Shown piece by piece: positions 1-9,598 of a stretch of 64,000 bases of DNA; positions within the stretch are counted from its first letter, which is position 1, and every line of letters starts with the position of its first letter. The notes under the pieces were generated by a model. It saw only the letters and a list, made by a program, of their open reading frames with translations, was not told the origin of the DNA and ran no database searches. The stretch is from Rhodothermales bacterium (GTDB taxonomy: Bacteria > Bacteroidota > Rhodothermia > Rhodothermales > VXPQ01). The position numbers and the translations under genes were made by a program. The DNA is taken from contig OX638293.1 in the NCBI GenBank assembly GCA_951812335.1, positions 248,001 through 312,000 on the forward strand, given 5' to 3'.

Positions 1-25
1 TGACGACGCTCCGTTGCGTGCTCAT
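1..25 (-). CDS. Possible 5' end of a gene running off the left edge
   Basis: An ATG on the minus strand at 25-23 opens a frame that stays open to the window edge and begins M-S-T-Q-R-S. An AAAGG stretch lies about eight bases upstream and could serve as ribosome binding site. Only eight codons are visible, so no product can be named and the call may be chance. Confidence 0.25.
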
Positions 26-240
26 GACAATACCTTTGAAATTCCAGATCGTTTGGCGACAGTCGGCCTGCTTATTGCGAGGTTTTTCATGAGCTCACGC
101 CGAAATTTCCCGCAAAAGCCCGATACTTAATGAATATACGAAAATAAACATATAGGCAAAATTTTTTTTATCGAATTTTCATATCTTTACACAAAGAACA
201 GCGTTCGACCTTCCGGCGATTTCTCTCGCCTTGCACCTAA
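26..240. other. Intergenic region downstream of the DUF2723 gene
   Basis: This AT-rich stretch (most marked at about 125-195) separates the stop codon of the DUF2723 gene from the left edge. A short GGCGA/TCGCC stem with a six-base loop lies at 215-230, just past the stop, but no T-run follows it on the minus strand, so it is at best a weak terminator. No gene was seen here. Confidence 0.3.
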
Positions 241-3114
241 CTATCCGCCGCTAGCCTCTTCTTCAAGCGTTTGTTCGTATTCCTCGTTCATCCGCCGATA
301 ATCTTCCACCGATCTCCTGAGCGTGGAGTCCCCGAGAAGGTCCGCAAGGCGTCCGCTGAGCGCCGACGCGGCGTCATAATCCTTCCCCTGGAGATAAATG
401 CTCCGAAATATTTGCAGGTACGATCCGGCAAGTTCCAGATCGCGATCCGTCTCGGCTTGTTCGAGGCGGCGCAATACGAGCGGTTCGGCGCCCTTGGCAA
501 CATCGGTGGCCTTGTCGACATACCCGGATTCGAAATAGGCCCTCGCCAGCAATAGATACGATTGCTCGTCGCCGGGAATCGTATCGAACGGCACCTTCGC
601 CATCAGAGTATCGAGCAGCGCCCCTGCTTGCTCCGTTTCCCCGGCGAAGGCGAGCGATTGGGCGGTGTGGGCAAAAATGTTGCGGTAGCCGTCCACCATA
701 CCGCGGATCGTCTCGTCGTAGTAGACATTCGGATTATTCAGGTTGCGGAACCGGAAATTAGCCAGAATGCCGGACGCCACGGACGGCACGACCCGGCCGA
801 ACCCTCCTCCGTGCCGGACGGGTACAGTCTTGAATGCCTGTCCCTCAAGGTGGAAGAAATCCTGCAAACCGAGTTGGCCGTCCGGACTTGTCGTCACAGC
901 AAAGTACACGGGGCGCTGCCATCCTTCCCGCGCGTTTGTGACCACGATGTCCAGGGAGGCTTGGTCGGCGATATACAACATGTTGGTCTCGTCGTTGTAG
1001 GGCCGCCCCTCTAGTCGCCAGCGCATCGGGTTCATGATCAGGTTGGTGTCGGCGATCCCAGGCAGGAATATCTCGGATTCCGGTGCGAACCGGTCGGTAT
1101 TCACCGGCAGCTCGATATCCCGGGGAGTCCACGCAGTCGCGCCGATCAGGTCGATCCTGTCGTCGGACATGGAGAAGGGAAGCGGCGACGATTCCCGCGA
1201 CCACTGGTTTTTGAGTTGCCGGATATACCAGGGGGTGTTGAGCAGCGACAGGTTGACGACGCGCACATCCGTCCGCTGGCCCTCGACCTCCTGCAGGTAC
1301 CAGAGTGGAAATGTGTCATTGTCTCCATTGGTGAACAGGATAGCTTCCTCCTCCAGACCGTTCAGCATGTTCCAGGCATAATCCGGCGCGACGTAATTGC
1401 CGGACCGGTCGTGTTCGAACCAATTTTCCCGTACCATCCAGGCAGGCGCCGCAAGGAACAGAACCGCACCCAGCGCCAGCATAGCGCCGCGCACCTTTCG
1501 CTGGTCCCACATGGTATGGACCATTTCGCGCAGGGAGTACAGGATACCGGTGGCTCCCAATCCAATCCACAGGGAGAATGCGAAGAAGCTGGCCACATAG
1601 GCGTAATCCCGCTCGCGAGGCTGCAACGGCGTCTGGTTCAGATATACGATGATCCCGAGGCCCGTGATGAGAAATAGCGTAAGCACACTGAGCGCCCGGC
1701 GCCAGTCCCGGTTGAAGTGAAAACCGGCGCCGATCAACCCCAGGAGCAACGGCAGCGCATAGTACACGTTCCGGGAAGCCCTTGTCGAGGGTGTTGTCAT
1801 GAGGTAGTCGTTCGCCCCGATACGCTCATCGATAAATCCGATTCCAGTGGCCGGCGGCGCATCCTGCACATCGCTTGCCCTGCCCATGAATTGCCACAGG
1901 AAGTAGCGGATGTACATGTGCCCGACCTGATATTTCCGGAAGAACTCCCAGTCCGAATCGTACAGCGCATAGTAGGGGCGGTGCGCCGGTTCTTGCGAGT
2001 ACCTGCGAGGAAAGAATTTCTCGTTCGAGAAATCGACGTCGTTGATCCGGTTGTCGAACGTGTACCCCTTCAGGAGCGGCAACGCGCCGTATTGTTCGCG
2101 TTTCAGGTAGGAAACGATCGCCTCGGTCGTTTCCGGGTCGTTCTCGTCGATAGGGGGATCGGCGGCGCTACGGATGAAGATCAGCGCGTAGCTCGAATAC
2201 CCGATGAGCACGACGGCCAAGCTCAGGGCGATGAGGTTTGCCGTGGCCCACCTTTTCTTGTGTGTGTACCATACGCCGAACGTCGCCGCGGCAATCACGA
2301 ACAGCATGAACAGCACGGGGCTCCCGGTTTGCCCGGCTATGGTAGGCAGATACTGCACCACGCCGGGGTACACGACCAGGAAAATGACGACGGAGGCGAG
2401 TCCGGTCCACAGTATGCCGCGCCATCGTTTCCCCGCTTCCCAGGAGGGTTTTTCGATTTCCGTGAAATAAACGATCAGGGCAATAAAAAATACGGCAAGC
2501 AGGTTGAGCAGATGCACCCCGATGGCAAGACCCACCAGGTAGGAGATGAGAATAAGGTACCGATGAGCGTACCGTCCCGACGGGCGCCGGTCCCCGGCAA
2601 ACGTCTCCTCCTCTTTGCGGGTCTCTTCGCTCCACCTCATGACCAGCCAGACGACCAGTGCCGTGAAGCACATCGAAAGACCGTAAACTTCGGCCTCGAC
2701 GGCATTGAACCAGAACGAATCCGTGGCGGCGAACGTGATGGCCCCGATGACGCCGCCGCACAGAGCTGCGATGCGGTGTTCCGGAGACGGATCCTCCTTG
2801 CCTCTTTCCTGCACCTGCCACTCGCGCACGAGCCGGACGATGATCAGGTGTGTGAGCAGCACCGTCACGGCGCTGGCGAGCACGGACACGAAGTTTACGG
2901 AGAGAGCCACGTACGCGGTCGGCGCGAACATGGAGAAGAGGCGTCCGACGAGCATGTAGAACGGCGCTCCGGGGGGATGGGATACCTCGAGCAGATTCGC
3001 GATGGCAATGAATTCGCCGGCATCCCAGAAAGAAGCGGTCGGCGCTACGGTAAGCCCGTAAAGCACAAGCGCGAACAGAAAAACGGCGCCCGCAACGATT
3101 CTATGTGTGGTCAT
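241..3114 (-). CDS. DUF2723/TMEM260-like membrane glycosyltransferase with TPR-like tail
   Basis: A 957-residue polytopic membrane protein. It starts with a membrane segment (residues 5-30) followed by the DUF2723 signature: a TASFWDAGEFIA stretch near residue 27, then HPPGAPFYMLVGR near 47. About ten further hydrophobic segments reach to about residue 560. The remaining 400 residues form a soluble periplasmic part, whose last 150 look like TPR helices. The family is related to the TMEM260 protein O-mannosyltransferases and is common in Bacteroidota-type bacteria, where it is thought to move sugar from a polyprenyl carrier to exported proteins. The substrate here is unknown. It stands alone on the minus strand and starts with a clear ATG at 3114. 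Confidence 0.88.
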   Translation of the reverse strand: MTTHRIVAGAVFLFALVLYGLTVAPTASFWDAGEFIAIANLLEVSHPPGAPFYMLVGRLFSMFAPTAYVALSVNFVSVLASAVTVLLTHLIIVRLVREWQVQERGKEDPSPEHRIAALCGGVIGAITFAATDSFWFNAVEAEVYGLSMCFTALVVWLVMRWSEETRKEEETFAGDRRPSGRYAHRYLILISYLVGLAIGVHLLNLLAVFFIALIVYFTEIEKPSWEAGKRWRGILWTGLASVVIFLVVYPGVVQYLPTIAGQTGSPVLFMLFVIAAATFGVWYTHKKRWATANLIALSLAVVLIGYSSYALIFIRSAADPPIDENDPETTEAIVSYLKREQYGALPLLKGYTFDNRINDVDFSNEKFFPRRYSQEPAHRPYYALYDSDWEFFRKYQVGHMYIRYFLWQFMGRASDVQDAPPATGIGFIDERIGANDYLMTTPSTRASRNVYYALPLLLGLIGAGFHFNRDWRRALSVLTLFLITGLGIIVYLNQTPLQPRERDYAYVASFFAFSLWIGLGATGILYSLREMVHTMWDQRKVRGAMLALGAVLFLAAPAWMVRENWFEHDRSGNYVAPDYAWNMLNGLEEEAILFTNGDNDTFPLWYLQEVEGQRTDVRVVNLSLLNTPWYIRQLKNQWSRESSPLPFSMSDDRIDLIGATAWTPRDIELPVNTDRFAPESEIFLPGIADTNLIMNPMRWRLEGRPYNDETNMLYIADQASLDIVVTNAREGWQRPVYFAVTTSPDGQLGLQDFFHLEGQAFKTVPVRHGGGFGRVVPSVASGILANFRFRNLNNPNVYYDETIRGMVDGYRNIFAHTAQSLAFAGETEQAGALLDTLMAKVPFDTIPGDEQSYLLLARAYFESGYVDKATDVAKGAEPLVLRRLEQAETDRDLELAGSYLQIFRSIYLQGKDYDAASALSGRLADLLGDSTLRRSVEDYRRMNEEYEQTLEEEASGG

Positions 3115-3175
3115 AGATACCTATGGCATGTACGGGAAAACAATACTTTGTTAACGCCGAGCGGTACCGGGCGTT

Positions 3176-3325
3176 TCATGGAGTGGCGTCCGCATTCGGA
3201 TTTCCCCGCAACGCTGTCGTGATGCCAAGCTCCGCCACGATCATCACGATCTCTCCCCGGACCTTCGGTTGTTCTTCGAGAAAAGCCGCCAGTTCGTTCG
3301 CAAAGACAGGATCACCCGCCTTATT
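3176..3325 (-). pseudogene. Probable C-terminal remnant of rsmI (16S rRNA methyltransferase I)
   Basis: An open frame of about 50 codons with no start codon, bounded upstream by a TAA at 3326-3328 and ending at TGA 3176-3178. Its middle reads NELAAFLEEQPKVRGEIVMI, which resembles the tail of RsmI, the enzyme that 2'-O-methylates C1402 of 16S rRNA; E. coli RsmI carries a comparable GELLAW...KGEMVLIVEG segment. The SAM-binding part is absent. It sits between the DUF2723 gene and a hypothetical gene. The match is from memory of the family and is short, so confidence is moderate to low. Confidence 0.38.
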
Positions 3326-3518
3326 TTAGTGCCAATTTGCTGTCATTGCACACACCCTAAGCTGTGGGAAGAGTTGATAGGATCTGTTTGATCGAGTTTC
3401 GGACACGTCCGGCTATGTCTTGGAAGTGTTTGCGAAGTGTACCGTGTGCTTTTCTCCGGCCACAATAATCCCGCTTACACAGTTTAGCGGACACGCCCCA
3501 GGGACACCGCCATCGTCC

Positions 3519-4082
3519 CTAATCCGATACATATCTGCCATAGTGTGCTGGAAGAATCCCCTGCAATGTCTCCGCCGCCGCGAATTCTTCCCATGCTTCC
3601 GCAGCTGCTTCCTGGGCCGCAGCAATCTTTTTCCATGCCGCCGCCAGCGCTTTCCGTTTCGCCAGGCCACTTCCCCAAACTGAAGCCCGTTTACGCGAGT
3701 GTGCAGCATTTTTCCGAAAAAGCGCAGCCCTTCTCCGCGCCTCAGAATCCGATTCCTGGCTCTGTAAGGGCGGGGTTCGTGACATCGAAGCCAGATTTCG
3801 GCAATCTGCAGCACTTGCCCTCGTTCGCCAAGCCCTTTTTTTCAACTTTTTCTCCTTTTTCATGCACAACGCAACTGGTTTCCATCTCCGCAGTATCCGG
3901 AGAGGTTGCCACACCACTGCGTATTTTGTCGCAATGGCTTCCAAAGCTCTTGCTTCCATGTCCAAAGCTTTCGCCTCTTCATAAAGCCACTCCGCTTCCG
4001 CAGACAGCGCCGCTACGCCCGCGCGCGTCTTTGCATCCAGCGGATACACCGTAACCCCTCCTATCGTAGTCCTTTCTTTCAT
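3519..4082 (-). CDS. Hypothetical Ala/Arg/Lys-rich coiled-coil protein
   Basis: A 187-residue frame starting MKERTTIGG. Two Ala/Glu-rich helical stretches (about residues 25-50 and 140-172) look like coiled coil. Between them is a very basic, irregular section (about 57-110) coinciding with A-runs in the DNA. In that section another minus-strand frame has more normal composition, so the gene may be frameshifted or decayed. No family was recognised and there is no signal peptide or membrane segment. It lies upstream of the rsmI remnant, just past the 3' end of the restriction operon. Confidence 0.4.
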   Translation of the reverse strand: MKERTTIGGVTVYPLDAKTRAGVAALSAEAEWLYEEAKALDMEARALEAIATKYAVVWQPLRILRRWKPVALCMKKEKKLKKRAWRTRASAADCRNLASMSRTPPLQSQESDSEARRRAALFRKNAAHSRKRASVWGSGLAKRKALAAAWKKIAAAQEAAAEAWEEFAAAETLQGILPAHYGRYVSD

Positions 4083-4167
4083 GGTCCTTTGGGTTCAGTG
4101 ATCGGATTCCCGAAAACAGCGCCGGTTCGGGTTGGTGCAAAACGAGGTTGAATTACATAGGTTCGCC

Positions 4168-4884
4168 TCAAGCCATGCACCGTTCGAGGCGCTCCTTGCG
4201 TTTGGGCCAATCGGGCAACACCGTATCAAGCAATGTGAAGAAGGCCGTACCGTGGTGCGGTTCGGCGATATGGCAGAGTTCGTGGGTAATCACGTAGTCG
4301 ATGGCGTCTACGGGCGCTTCGATCAGCCTTCGGTTCAGAAGCAGCCTCATGCCTGGGGACATGGATCCCCATCGTTTGCGAAGTTGCCGGACGATGATCC
4401 CCCGGGGGCGAAACGCTTCCGCATCGGGAAACCGCGCAAGATTCGCTTCCAGCCGTTCGGTAAACTTGACGCGCGCGCGATCCCGGTACCACCGCTCAAG
4501 CAGCGCCCTGGTAATGTCCGGTTCGTCCGGCCGACGGCTATGGACCACAAGAAACCCGCGAATCAGCTGCACCTTCTGCTCCTCCCCGGGCACGACCTTC
4601 AGGCGATACTGCCGTCCGAGATAGCGGTGCGTTTCGCCGGCGACGTATCGCCGCTCGGGCGTTCGGGGAAGATATTGCTCGAAAAACCGTTGCTGCCGTT
4701 GCACCCATGCCGCCCGTTTCCTCACCTTCGCGGCAATGTCCTCCGGCGTGGCGTCAAGGGGCGCGGCGACCACAACGGACGCATCGGGCTCGACAGCGAT
4801 CTCAAGCGTGCTTCGCTCGCGGCGAGACACGGTAAATTCGACCGTACCCGAACCGAATTCGATACGTTGACGCTCGACGGTCAT
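4168..4884 (-). CDS. YgjP/SprT-like zinc metallopeptidase (DUF45) of the type I RM operon
   Basis: A 238-residue soluble protein with the gluzincin motif HELCH at 201-205, a further histidine pair at 210-211 as likely third zinc ligand, and the RWGSMSPG stretch typical of the YgjP family near residue 171. Its ATG overlaps the hsdR stop in an ATGA arrangement, so it is translationally coupled to the restriction subunit. YgjP-like peptidases are frequently the last gene of type I restriction operons; their role there is not established. One possibility is proteolytic control of HsdR, but that is inference. Confidence 0.85.
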   Translation of the reverse strand: MTVERQRIEFGSGTVEFTVSRRERSTLEIAVEPDASVVVAAPLDATPEDIAAKVRKRAAWVQRQQRFFEQYLPRTPERRYVAGETHRYLGRQYRLKVVPGEEQKVQLIRGFLVVHSRRPDEPDITRALLERWYRDRARVKFTERLEANLARFPDAEAFRPRGIIVRQLRKRWGSMSPGMRLLLNRRLIEAPVDAIDYVITHELCHIAEPHHGTAFFTLLDTVLPDWPKRKERLERCMA

Positions 4885-7800
4885 GCCGGGAACCTCGCTC
4901 GCGCCACGTTCATGATCTTTTGCTGCAGCTCGTCCAGAACCTCTGTCGACAAATCAATCCCCTTTCCGTCGCGAAGAACATCGAAGAAATAATCGTCGAT
5001 CGCATTGCGCATGGCGTTCTGAGCCTCTTCATTCGACCACACATCCACAATGTGGCGCTGCTTGACGATTTCGACAAGTGCGCGTGCAACCTCGGCGATC
5101 AGATCGCGATCGGGACCCTGTTCGTTTTCCCGAACCAGTTTGTCGTCCAGTATCCCGAAGAAAGCCAGTGCGTCTTCGTCGCCGCGCAAACTTTCCGGCA
5201 CATCGCGCCCCCTGTCCTTCCTGGCGACCTTGCGAGCCAGCTCGACAACTTCATTCAGATACCTGCTTTCGGAAATCCTGCGCTCGCGATAATCGCGCAT
5301 CGTTTCCTCAAGAAGCTTCGAGAACCGTTCGTAGAACACCGGATCCTGATCCATCCTCTCCGTAATCGCCCGCCTCGTTGCGCTCGCGATCCGGTCCGCC
5401 TTCGAAGCATCCGAGATTCCGGTTTCCGAGAGAACGGCGTTCAGGGCATTCGGATCGTTGATATTGACCAGGGGAATGATCGTCTCGGCAGGAAACGCAG
5501 CGACATGATCGTCCAGTAACCTGCGGATTTTCGGTTCGAATTCTTTTACATCCACCTCCTCCTGGTAACGAAGTCGCACGGAGTGCCGAAGCTCGCTGAA
5601 CTGCTTCCAGTCCTTTTTCAGGCGGGCAATTTCCGCATCGCCGAACTCATCGTACGACTTGTCCGACGATAGCGCAATGTGGAGACAACGGCTGAACGCC
5701 CGAAGACGTCCGTAGAAATCCTGGCGGATAGCCTCATCGGACAGGAACTGTTCAAACTGCTCCATATCCTTCTTGTTGGCAACCGTCTTGAATACGTCCC
5801 AGAGTTGGTCGTGCAGTTGGGGAAGTTTGCGAATTTCCTCGCGCACATCGCGCACAGTACCGGCAAGATCGTCGGGGTCGTACCCCTCGAAAGCGCTATA
5901 CGCGGTCAGGGCGGCATCGAGCTCGCCAAGCAATCCCTCGTAGTCGATAATGAAACCGAACTGCTTTTCGATGTGCCGGCCTTCCGGTCCCTCTTCTTCA
6001 TACAAACGATTCACGCGAGCGATAGCCTGCAAAAGGTTGTGCTCGCGAAGCGGTTTGCACACATAAAGCACTGTGTTCGCTGGCGCATCGAAGCCGGTCA
6101 GCAACTTCGAAACAACGATCAGAATCTCCGGTTCGGTCGCATCCTTGAATGCATCGATGATTTCCCGGTTATACGTTTTCTCGGTCCCGAATCGGGCCAT
6201 CATCCGGTCCCAGAACCGGCGCACGAGATCCCTGGAATCCCGATCGACTTCTTCGTTGCCTTCGTTGTCGTCGGGCGGGGAAATAACGATTTCGCTGGTA
6301 ACATGGCCAATTTCGTCCAGCATCTCCTTGAAACGCACTGCCGCCGCCTTGGACGGAGCCACGAGTTGCGCCTTGAAACCGGTTCCCTGCCAATGCTGGC
6401 GAAAATGCTCGGAGATATCGAAGGCTTTCGCGCGAATGGTCTGTTCGGTCTTCGACAGCGCGTCCATGCGCGAGAATTTGCGTTTCAGGTCGGCCTTTTG
6501 GGCCTCGGTCAATCCTTCGCTTATTTTGTCGAACCACTGGTCGATTACATCGGGCGCAATCTTCTGCTCGACCAGACGCCCCTCGTAAAGAAGCGGCACG
6601 ACCGCCCCGTCTTCGACCGCCTCGTTGATGGCGTACTGATGAATCAGGCCGCCGAAGGTCGCAAAGGTGTTTTTCTCCCCCTTGAGTAGCGGCGTGCCGG
6701 TGAAACCGATATAGCAGGCCCTGGGCAGAATCCTGCGCATCCGGGCGGCAAGTTGACCGTGCCCGCCATAGCGGCCTGTCTGCGAACGGTGGCTTTCGTC
6801 GACCAGTACGAAAATGTTGGCGTCTTCGTCTACATATTCGGCTTTGTTCGCCGCCGCGTAGAATTTGTTGACGACGGTCGTGATCAAAGGCTTCCGGCTA
6901 CGGATCAGTTCGATGAGATTTTTTCCGCTCGTCGCTCGAACCGGCTCCATGTCGCAGGACTTGAAGGTGGCCTTGATTTGCTTGTCGAGATTGTCGCGGT
7001 CCGTAACAATTACGATACGCGGATTGTGAATATCCGGAGCCAGCGCAAGCGCCCGCCCCAGCATCACCATGGTCAGCGACTTACCCGATCCCTGGGTATG
7101 CCAGACGACGCCGCCCTTCCGCCGCCCTTCCATATCGAACTGTTTGACCCGCTGCATGACGGCCAGTACGCCGAAGAACTGCTGATGCCGAGCGATCTTT
7201 CGCTTGCCTGCATCGAATACGGTAAAGCGGCGAACCAGATCGAGCATGCGCTCCGGACGAGCAAGCGCATGAAGCGCCCTGTCCTGTTCGGTAACTTCCC
7301 GGCTGCCATCTGCGGCCAGCACATCGAAGTATGGGCGCGCATCGGACAAGCTGCCGGAGTATACCGCCTGTTTATCGGCAACCTTCAATGGCTGGTTAGC
7401 CAGTTTATACAGCACCGCAGACGAGCGGGATTTGCCCGTATCCGCTTCCGGGATGACCGGATACCGCTCAGCGGACGCCTGCGAAGCAGCCATTTCGGCA
7501 AGACTTGCAGCAACGTCCTGATCCTCCGACCATGCCTGCCAGAACTTCCACGGCGTGCCCACCGTGGCGTAGCGGGCCTCCTGCCGATTCATGACCATGA
7601 GCAACTGCGCAAAGTGGAAGAGTTGCGGGATCTGGTCCTCGTTCTGATAACCGATCAACTGGCTGCCGGCTTTCTTGAGACTTTCAGTCGGGCGTTTGTT
7701 TTCGACGACCAGAAACGGGATGCCGTTCACGTACCCCACGATGTCGCAACGCCGGGTCTGCTCGCTGGCCGTGCGTTCCACGACCACCTCGGAGGCTACA

Positions 7801-8201
7801 TGGAAAACATTATTCTCGGGCGTTTCCCAATCGATGTAGCGAAAGGACCACGACTTCGAATCTCCCTTAATGGTCTTGGCGATGGTCGTGCCCAGCACCA
7901 GGGCGTCGTAGATATCCTGGTTTGTGCCGCGCAATCCCTTGAGCCGATCAGGCATCGGCTTGAGCCGCCGGATCGCCTCGTGTATATCCTCCGGATCGAA
8001 CGGATACTCCTCCCCGCGGTAGGTGAATCGGTTGATCCGGCGCAATTGATCGACCAGTATTTCCTCGATCAACACGTTGCGCAAGCGATCGCCGCGCAGG
8101 TTCCCGACCTCGGCCTGGGAAAGCGGCTCGAATCCGAGCGCCACGAGGAACTGGACGGCCGGAATCTGGGACTGGTGCTTTTCGGCGGGGTTGAAGGTCA
8201 T
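4881..8201 (-). CDS. hsdR: Type I restriction enzyme R subunit (HsdR)
   Basis: The translocase and nuclease subunit of a type I restriction-modification enzyme, 1106 residues from the ATG at 8201. An in-frame TTG six codons upstream also exists but has less support. The N-terminal nuclease domain shows the PD-(D/E)xK-type series CDIVGY...VVENK (about residues 152-170). A superfamily 2 helicase follows, with Walker A HTQGSGKS (about 368-375), a DESH box (about 468), FTGTP and a motif VI region TGFDAP...QAIARVNR. The C-terminal 350 residues are helical and should contact the HsdM2S core. It lies 155 bp after hsdS, so it may have its own promoter or be read through. Confidence 0.95.
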   Translation of the reverse strand: MTFNPAEKHQSQIPAVQFLVALGFEPLSQAEVGNLRGDRLRNVLIEEILVDQLRRINRFTYRGEEYPFDPEDIHEAIRRLKPMPDRLKGLRGTNQDIYDALVLGTTIAKTIKGDSKSWSFRYIDWETPENNVFHVASEVVVERTASEQTRRCDIVGYVNGIPFLVVENKRPTESLKKAGSQLIGYQNEDQIPQLFHFAQLLMVMNRQEARYATVGTPWKFWQAWSEDQDVAASLAEMAASQASAERYPVIPEADTGKSRSSAVLYKLANQPLKVADKQAVYSGSLSDARPYFDVLAADGSREVTEQDRALHALARPERMLDLVRRFTVFDAGKRKIARHQQFFGVLAVMQRVKQFDMEGRRKGGVVWHTQGSGKSLTMVMLGRALALAPDIHNPRIVIVTDRDNLDKQIKATFKSCDMEPVRATSGKNLIELIRSRKPLITTVVNKFYAAANKAEYVDEDANIFVLVDESHRSQTGRYGGHGQLAARMRRILPRACYIGFTGTPLLKGEKNTFATFGGLIHQYAINEAVEDGAVVPLLYEGRLVEQKIAPDVIDQWFDKISEGLTEAQKADLKRKFSRMDALSKTEQTIRAKAFDISEHFRQHWQGTGFKAQLVAPSKAAAVRFKEMLDEIGHVTSEIVISPPDDNEGNEEVDRDSRDLVRRFWDRMMARFGTEKTYNREIIDAFKDATEPEILIVVSKLLTGFDAPANTVLYVCKPLREHNLLQAIARVNRLYEEEGPEGRHIEKQFGFIIDYEGLLGELDAALTAYSAFEGYDPDDLAGTVRDVREEIRKLPQLHDQLWDVFKTVANKKDMEQFEQFLSDEAIRQDFYGRLRAFSRCLHIALSSDKSYDEFGDAEIARLKKDWKQFSELRHSVRLRYQEEVDVKEFEPKIRRLLDDHVAAFPAETIIPLVNINDPNALNAVLSETGISDASKADRIASATRRAITERMDQDPVFYERFSKLLEETMRDYRERRISESRYLNEVVELARKVARKDRGRDVPESLRGDEDALAFFGILDDKLVRENEQGPDRDLIAEVARALVEIVKQRHIVDVWSNEEAQNAMRNAIDDYFFDVLRDGKGIDLSTEVLDELQQKIMNVARARFPA

Positions 8202-8356
8202 GGCATGATGTTTCGGCAAATTAATCCGGGATCCTTGCGTACCGTGGTTATTTCAAGTGGAAAGGATTGGGAATTTCCCGGTCGACAATGGGGGTTTCGG
8301 GTTTTCCCGGGCCCCTTTTTGTTTTTTCAAGGCCGCAAGCGCTCAAGGAAAGCATT
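8202..8356 (-). other. hsdS-hsdR intergenic spacer with a GC-rich hairpin
   Basis: The only sizeable gap in the restriction operon. On the plus strand it contains GGGG...CCCGGGCCCC followed by a T-rich run (about 8290-8328), which would be terminator-shaped if transcribed on the plus strand. On the minus strand it forms the same stem preceded by A-runs. It could modulate read-through into hsdR, which often needs delayed expression. No promoter was recognised with confidence. Confidence 0.3.
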
Positions 8357-9598
8357 TCAGTCATGTCTTCCCTCCACGGCTACGCGCCATTCTCCTGTGA
8401 GTAGCTTTTGCATCAGGCCGCGTTTTTGACGAGCTAGGATGTCAATTTCCCGAAGGAGCGCATTGATTTCGTCGGAAGCCGTCTTAAGAACTTCTCCTAT
8501 ACGCTCTTGTTCGATTCGGCTGGGAACATTGACCATCATGTTCTGGAAATTCTTTTTTGAGATCACATATCGCTGACCACTTCCGTCACCGAGGCGGTGT
8601 GCCTGACGCCTAAAGTCATCTGCCTGAAAGACATATGCACGGAAGTTGATATCCCATTTTTCTTGTAGGCGGAACCGGACAACATGATAGCTATAGACGA
8701 CACCCGGCATATCTTCAGCGGCAACGGCCGTGATCGCAATTTCGTCAGGGGTTTCCGACGAAGGAGTAAAGAAAATGTCGCCACACTGAACATCACATTG
8801 AGCGATCTTCTTCAAAGGAGCTGTTACCCGGTGATCAAGTTCACAATCAAAGATGAACTCTCTACGAAAAACATCTAGATAATTAAGCAATCGAACACTC
8901 GTTTCTTGCGGACTGCTTTTCTTATTCACCCCCGCAGATGACACGGTACCAACCTTTCCCAACCGTACCTTGCGGTGAGGCTGACCGTGGAATTCAAGAA
9001 AACGCCATTCGCCAGCCAGCATCTTCTGTAGAAGAGTGTGTTTATAGCGCTTCTTAGCAATGAGAAGTGCTTCCAACTTCTCAATCGCCTCATCCCATGT
9101 CCGCAGAATCTCGCCGATCTTACGCTGTTCGGGGAGAGAAAAAACTGGAATTATGAACCTGCCAATTTGTTCAAAATTCAATCCTTCCCGGCTACCTCCA
9201 CCCTGGAATGACCAAATCTGCTTTTGTCCTTCGTACGAATTCAGAAACGCACTCAGAAAATGTGGCTCCAGAGTATCTTTGGTTCGGATAATGCAAACGT
9301 GCTGGTTCACGTTTGCTTCTGCAAGAGAGTCTGGCGCAACGCAACTCCTGCCAATCGAGGCCCCTGTAATATTCAGGAGAACATCCTTACCCTTGACGGC
9401 AGACCCCGACATTTGAGCATGGATGTCATTTGAAATGAATGCGACATCATTCAAGTTTAATGCCCCGCAAAGCACATTCTGGCTTCTGATCAGGGGAATA
9501 CCTGTTGCTTGATATGAAGAGGCGCCTCCTCTGGGGGTTTTGCCGCTTCCGATCTTTGAAACATACTCGCGTAGCCTTGCAAACTTCACGTCACTCAT
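8357..9598 (-). CDS. hsdS: Type I restriction-modification specificity subunit (HsdS), full length
   Basis: A 413-residue DNA-recognition subunit with the usual two halves. Each is a target-recognition domain followed by a coiled-coil spacer: spacer 1 near 165-200 (LPEQRKIGEILRTWDEAIEK) and spacer 2 near 355-405 ending QKLLTGEW. The segment ending LLQKMLAGEW at about 197 is the matching end of repeat one. The start chosen is the ATG at 9598, which overlaps the RhuM stop as TGATG and is preceded by a very strong purine-rich GGGAGGGGGG; a GTG one codon upstream is also possible. The gene is visibly lower in GC than its neighbours, typical of exchanged specificity genes. Confidence 0.93.
   Translation of the reverse strand: MSDVKFARLREYVSKIGSGKTPRGGASSYQATGIPLIRSQNVLCGALNLNDVAFISNDIHAQMSGSAVKGKDVLLNITGASIGRSCVAPDSLAEANVNQHVCIIRTKDTLEPHFLSAFLNSYEGQKQIWSFQGGGSREGLNFEQIGRFIIPVFSLPEQRKIGEILRTWDEAIEKLEALLIAKKRYKHTLLQKMLAGEWRFLEFHGQPHRKVRLGKVGTVSSAGVNKKSSPQETSVRLLNYLDVFRREFIFDCELDHRVTAPLKKIAQCDVQCGDIFFTPSSETPDEIAITAVAAEDMPGVVYSYHVVRFRLQEKWDINFRAYVFQADDFRRQAHRLGDGSGQRYVISKKNFQNMMVNVPSRIEQERIGEVLKTASDEINALLREIDILARQKRGLMQKLLTGEWRVAVEGRHD

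Noticed and set aside
1717-3222. 501-codon plus-strand open frame opposite the DUF2723 gene
   Set aside because: Composition is typical of an antisense shadow (Arg/His/Gly/Pro-rich), while the minus-strand frame has clear family motifs.
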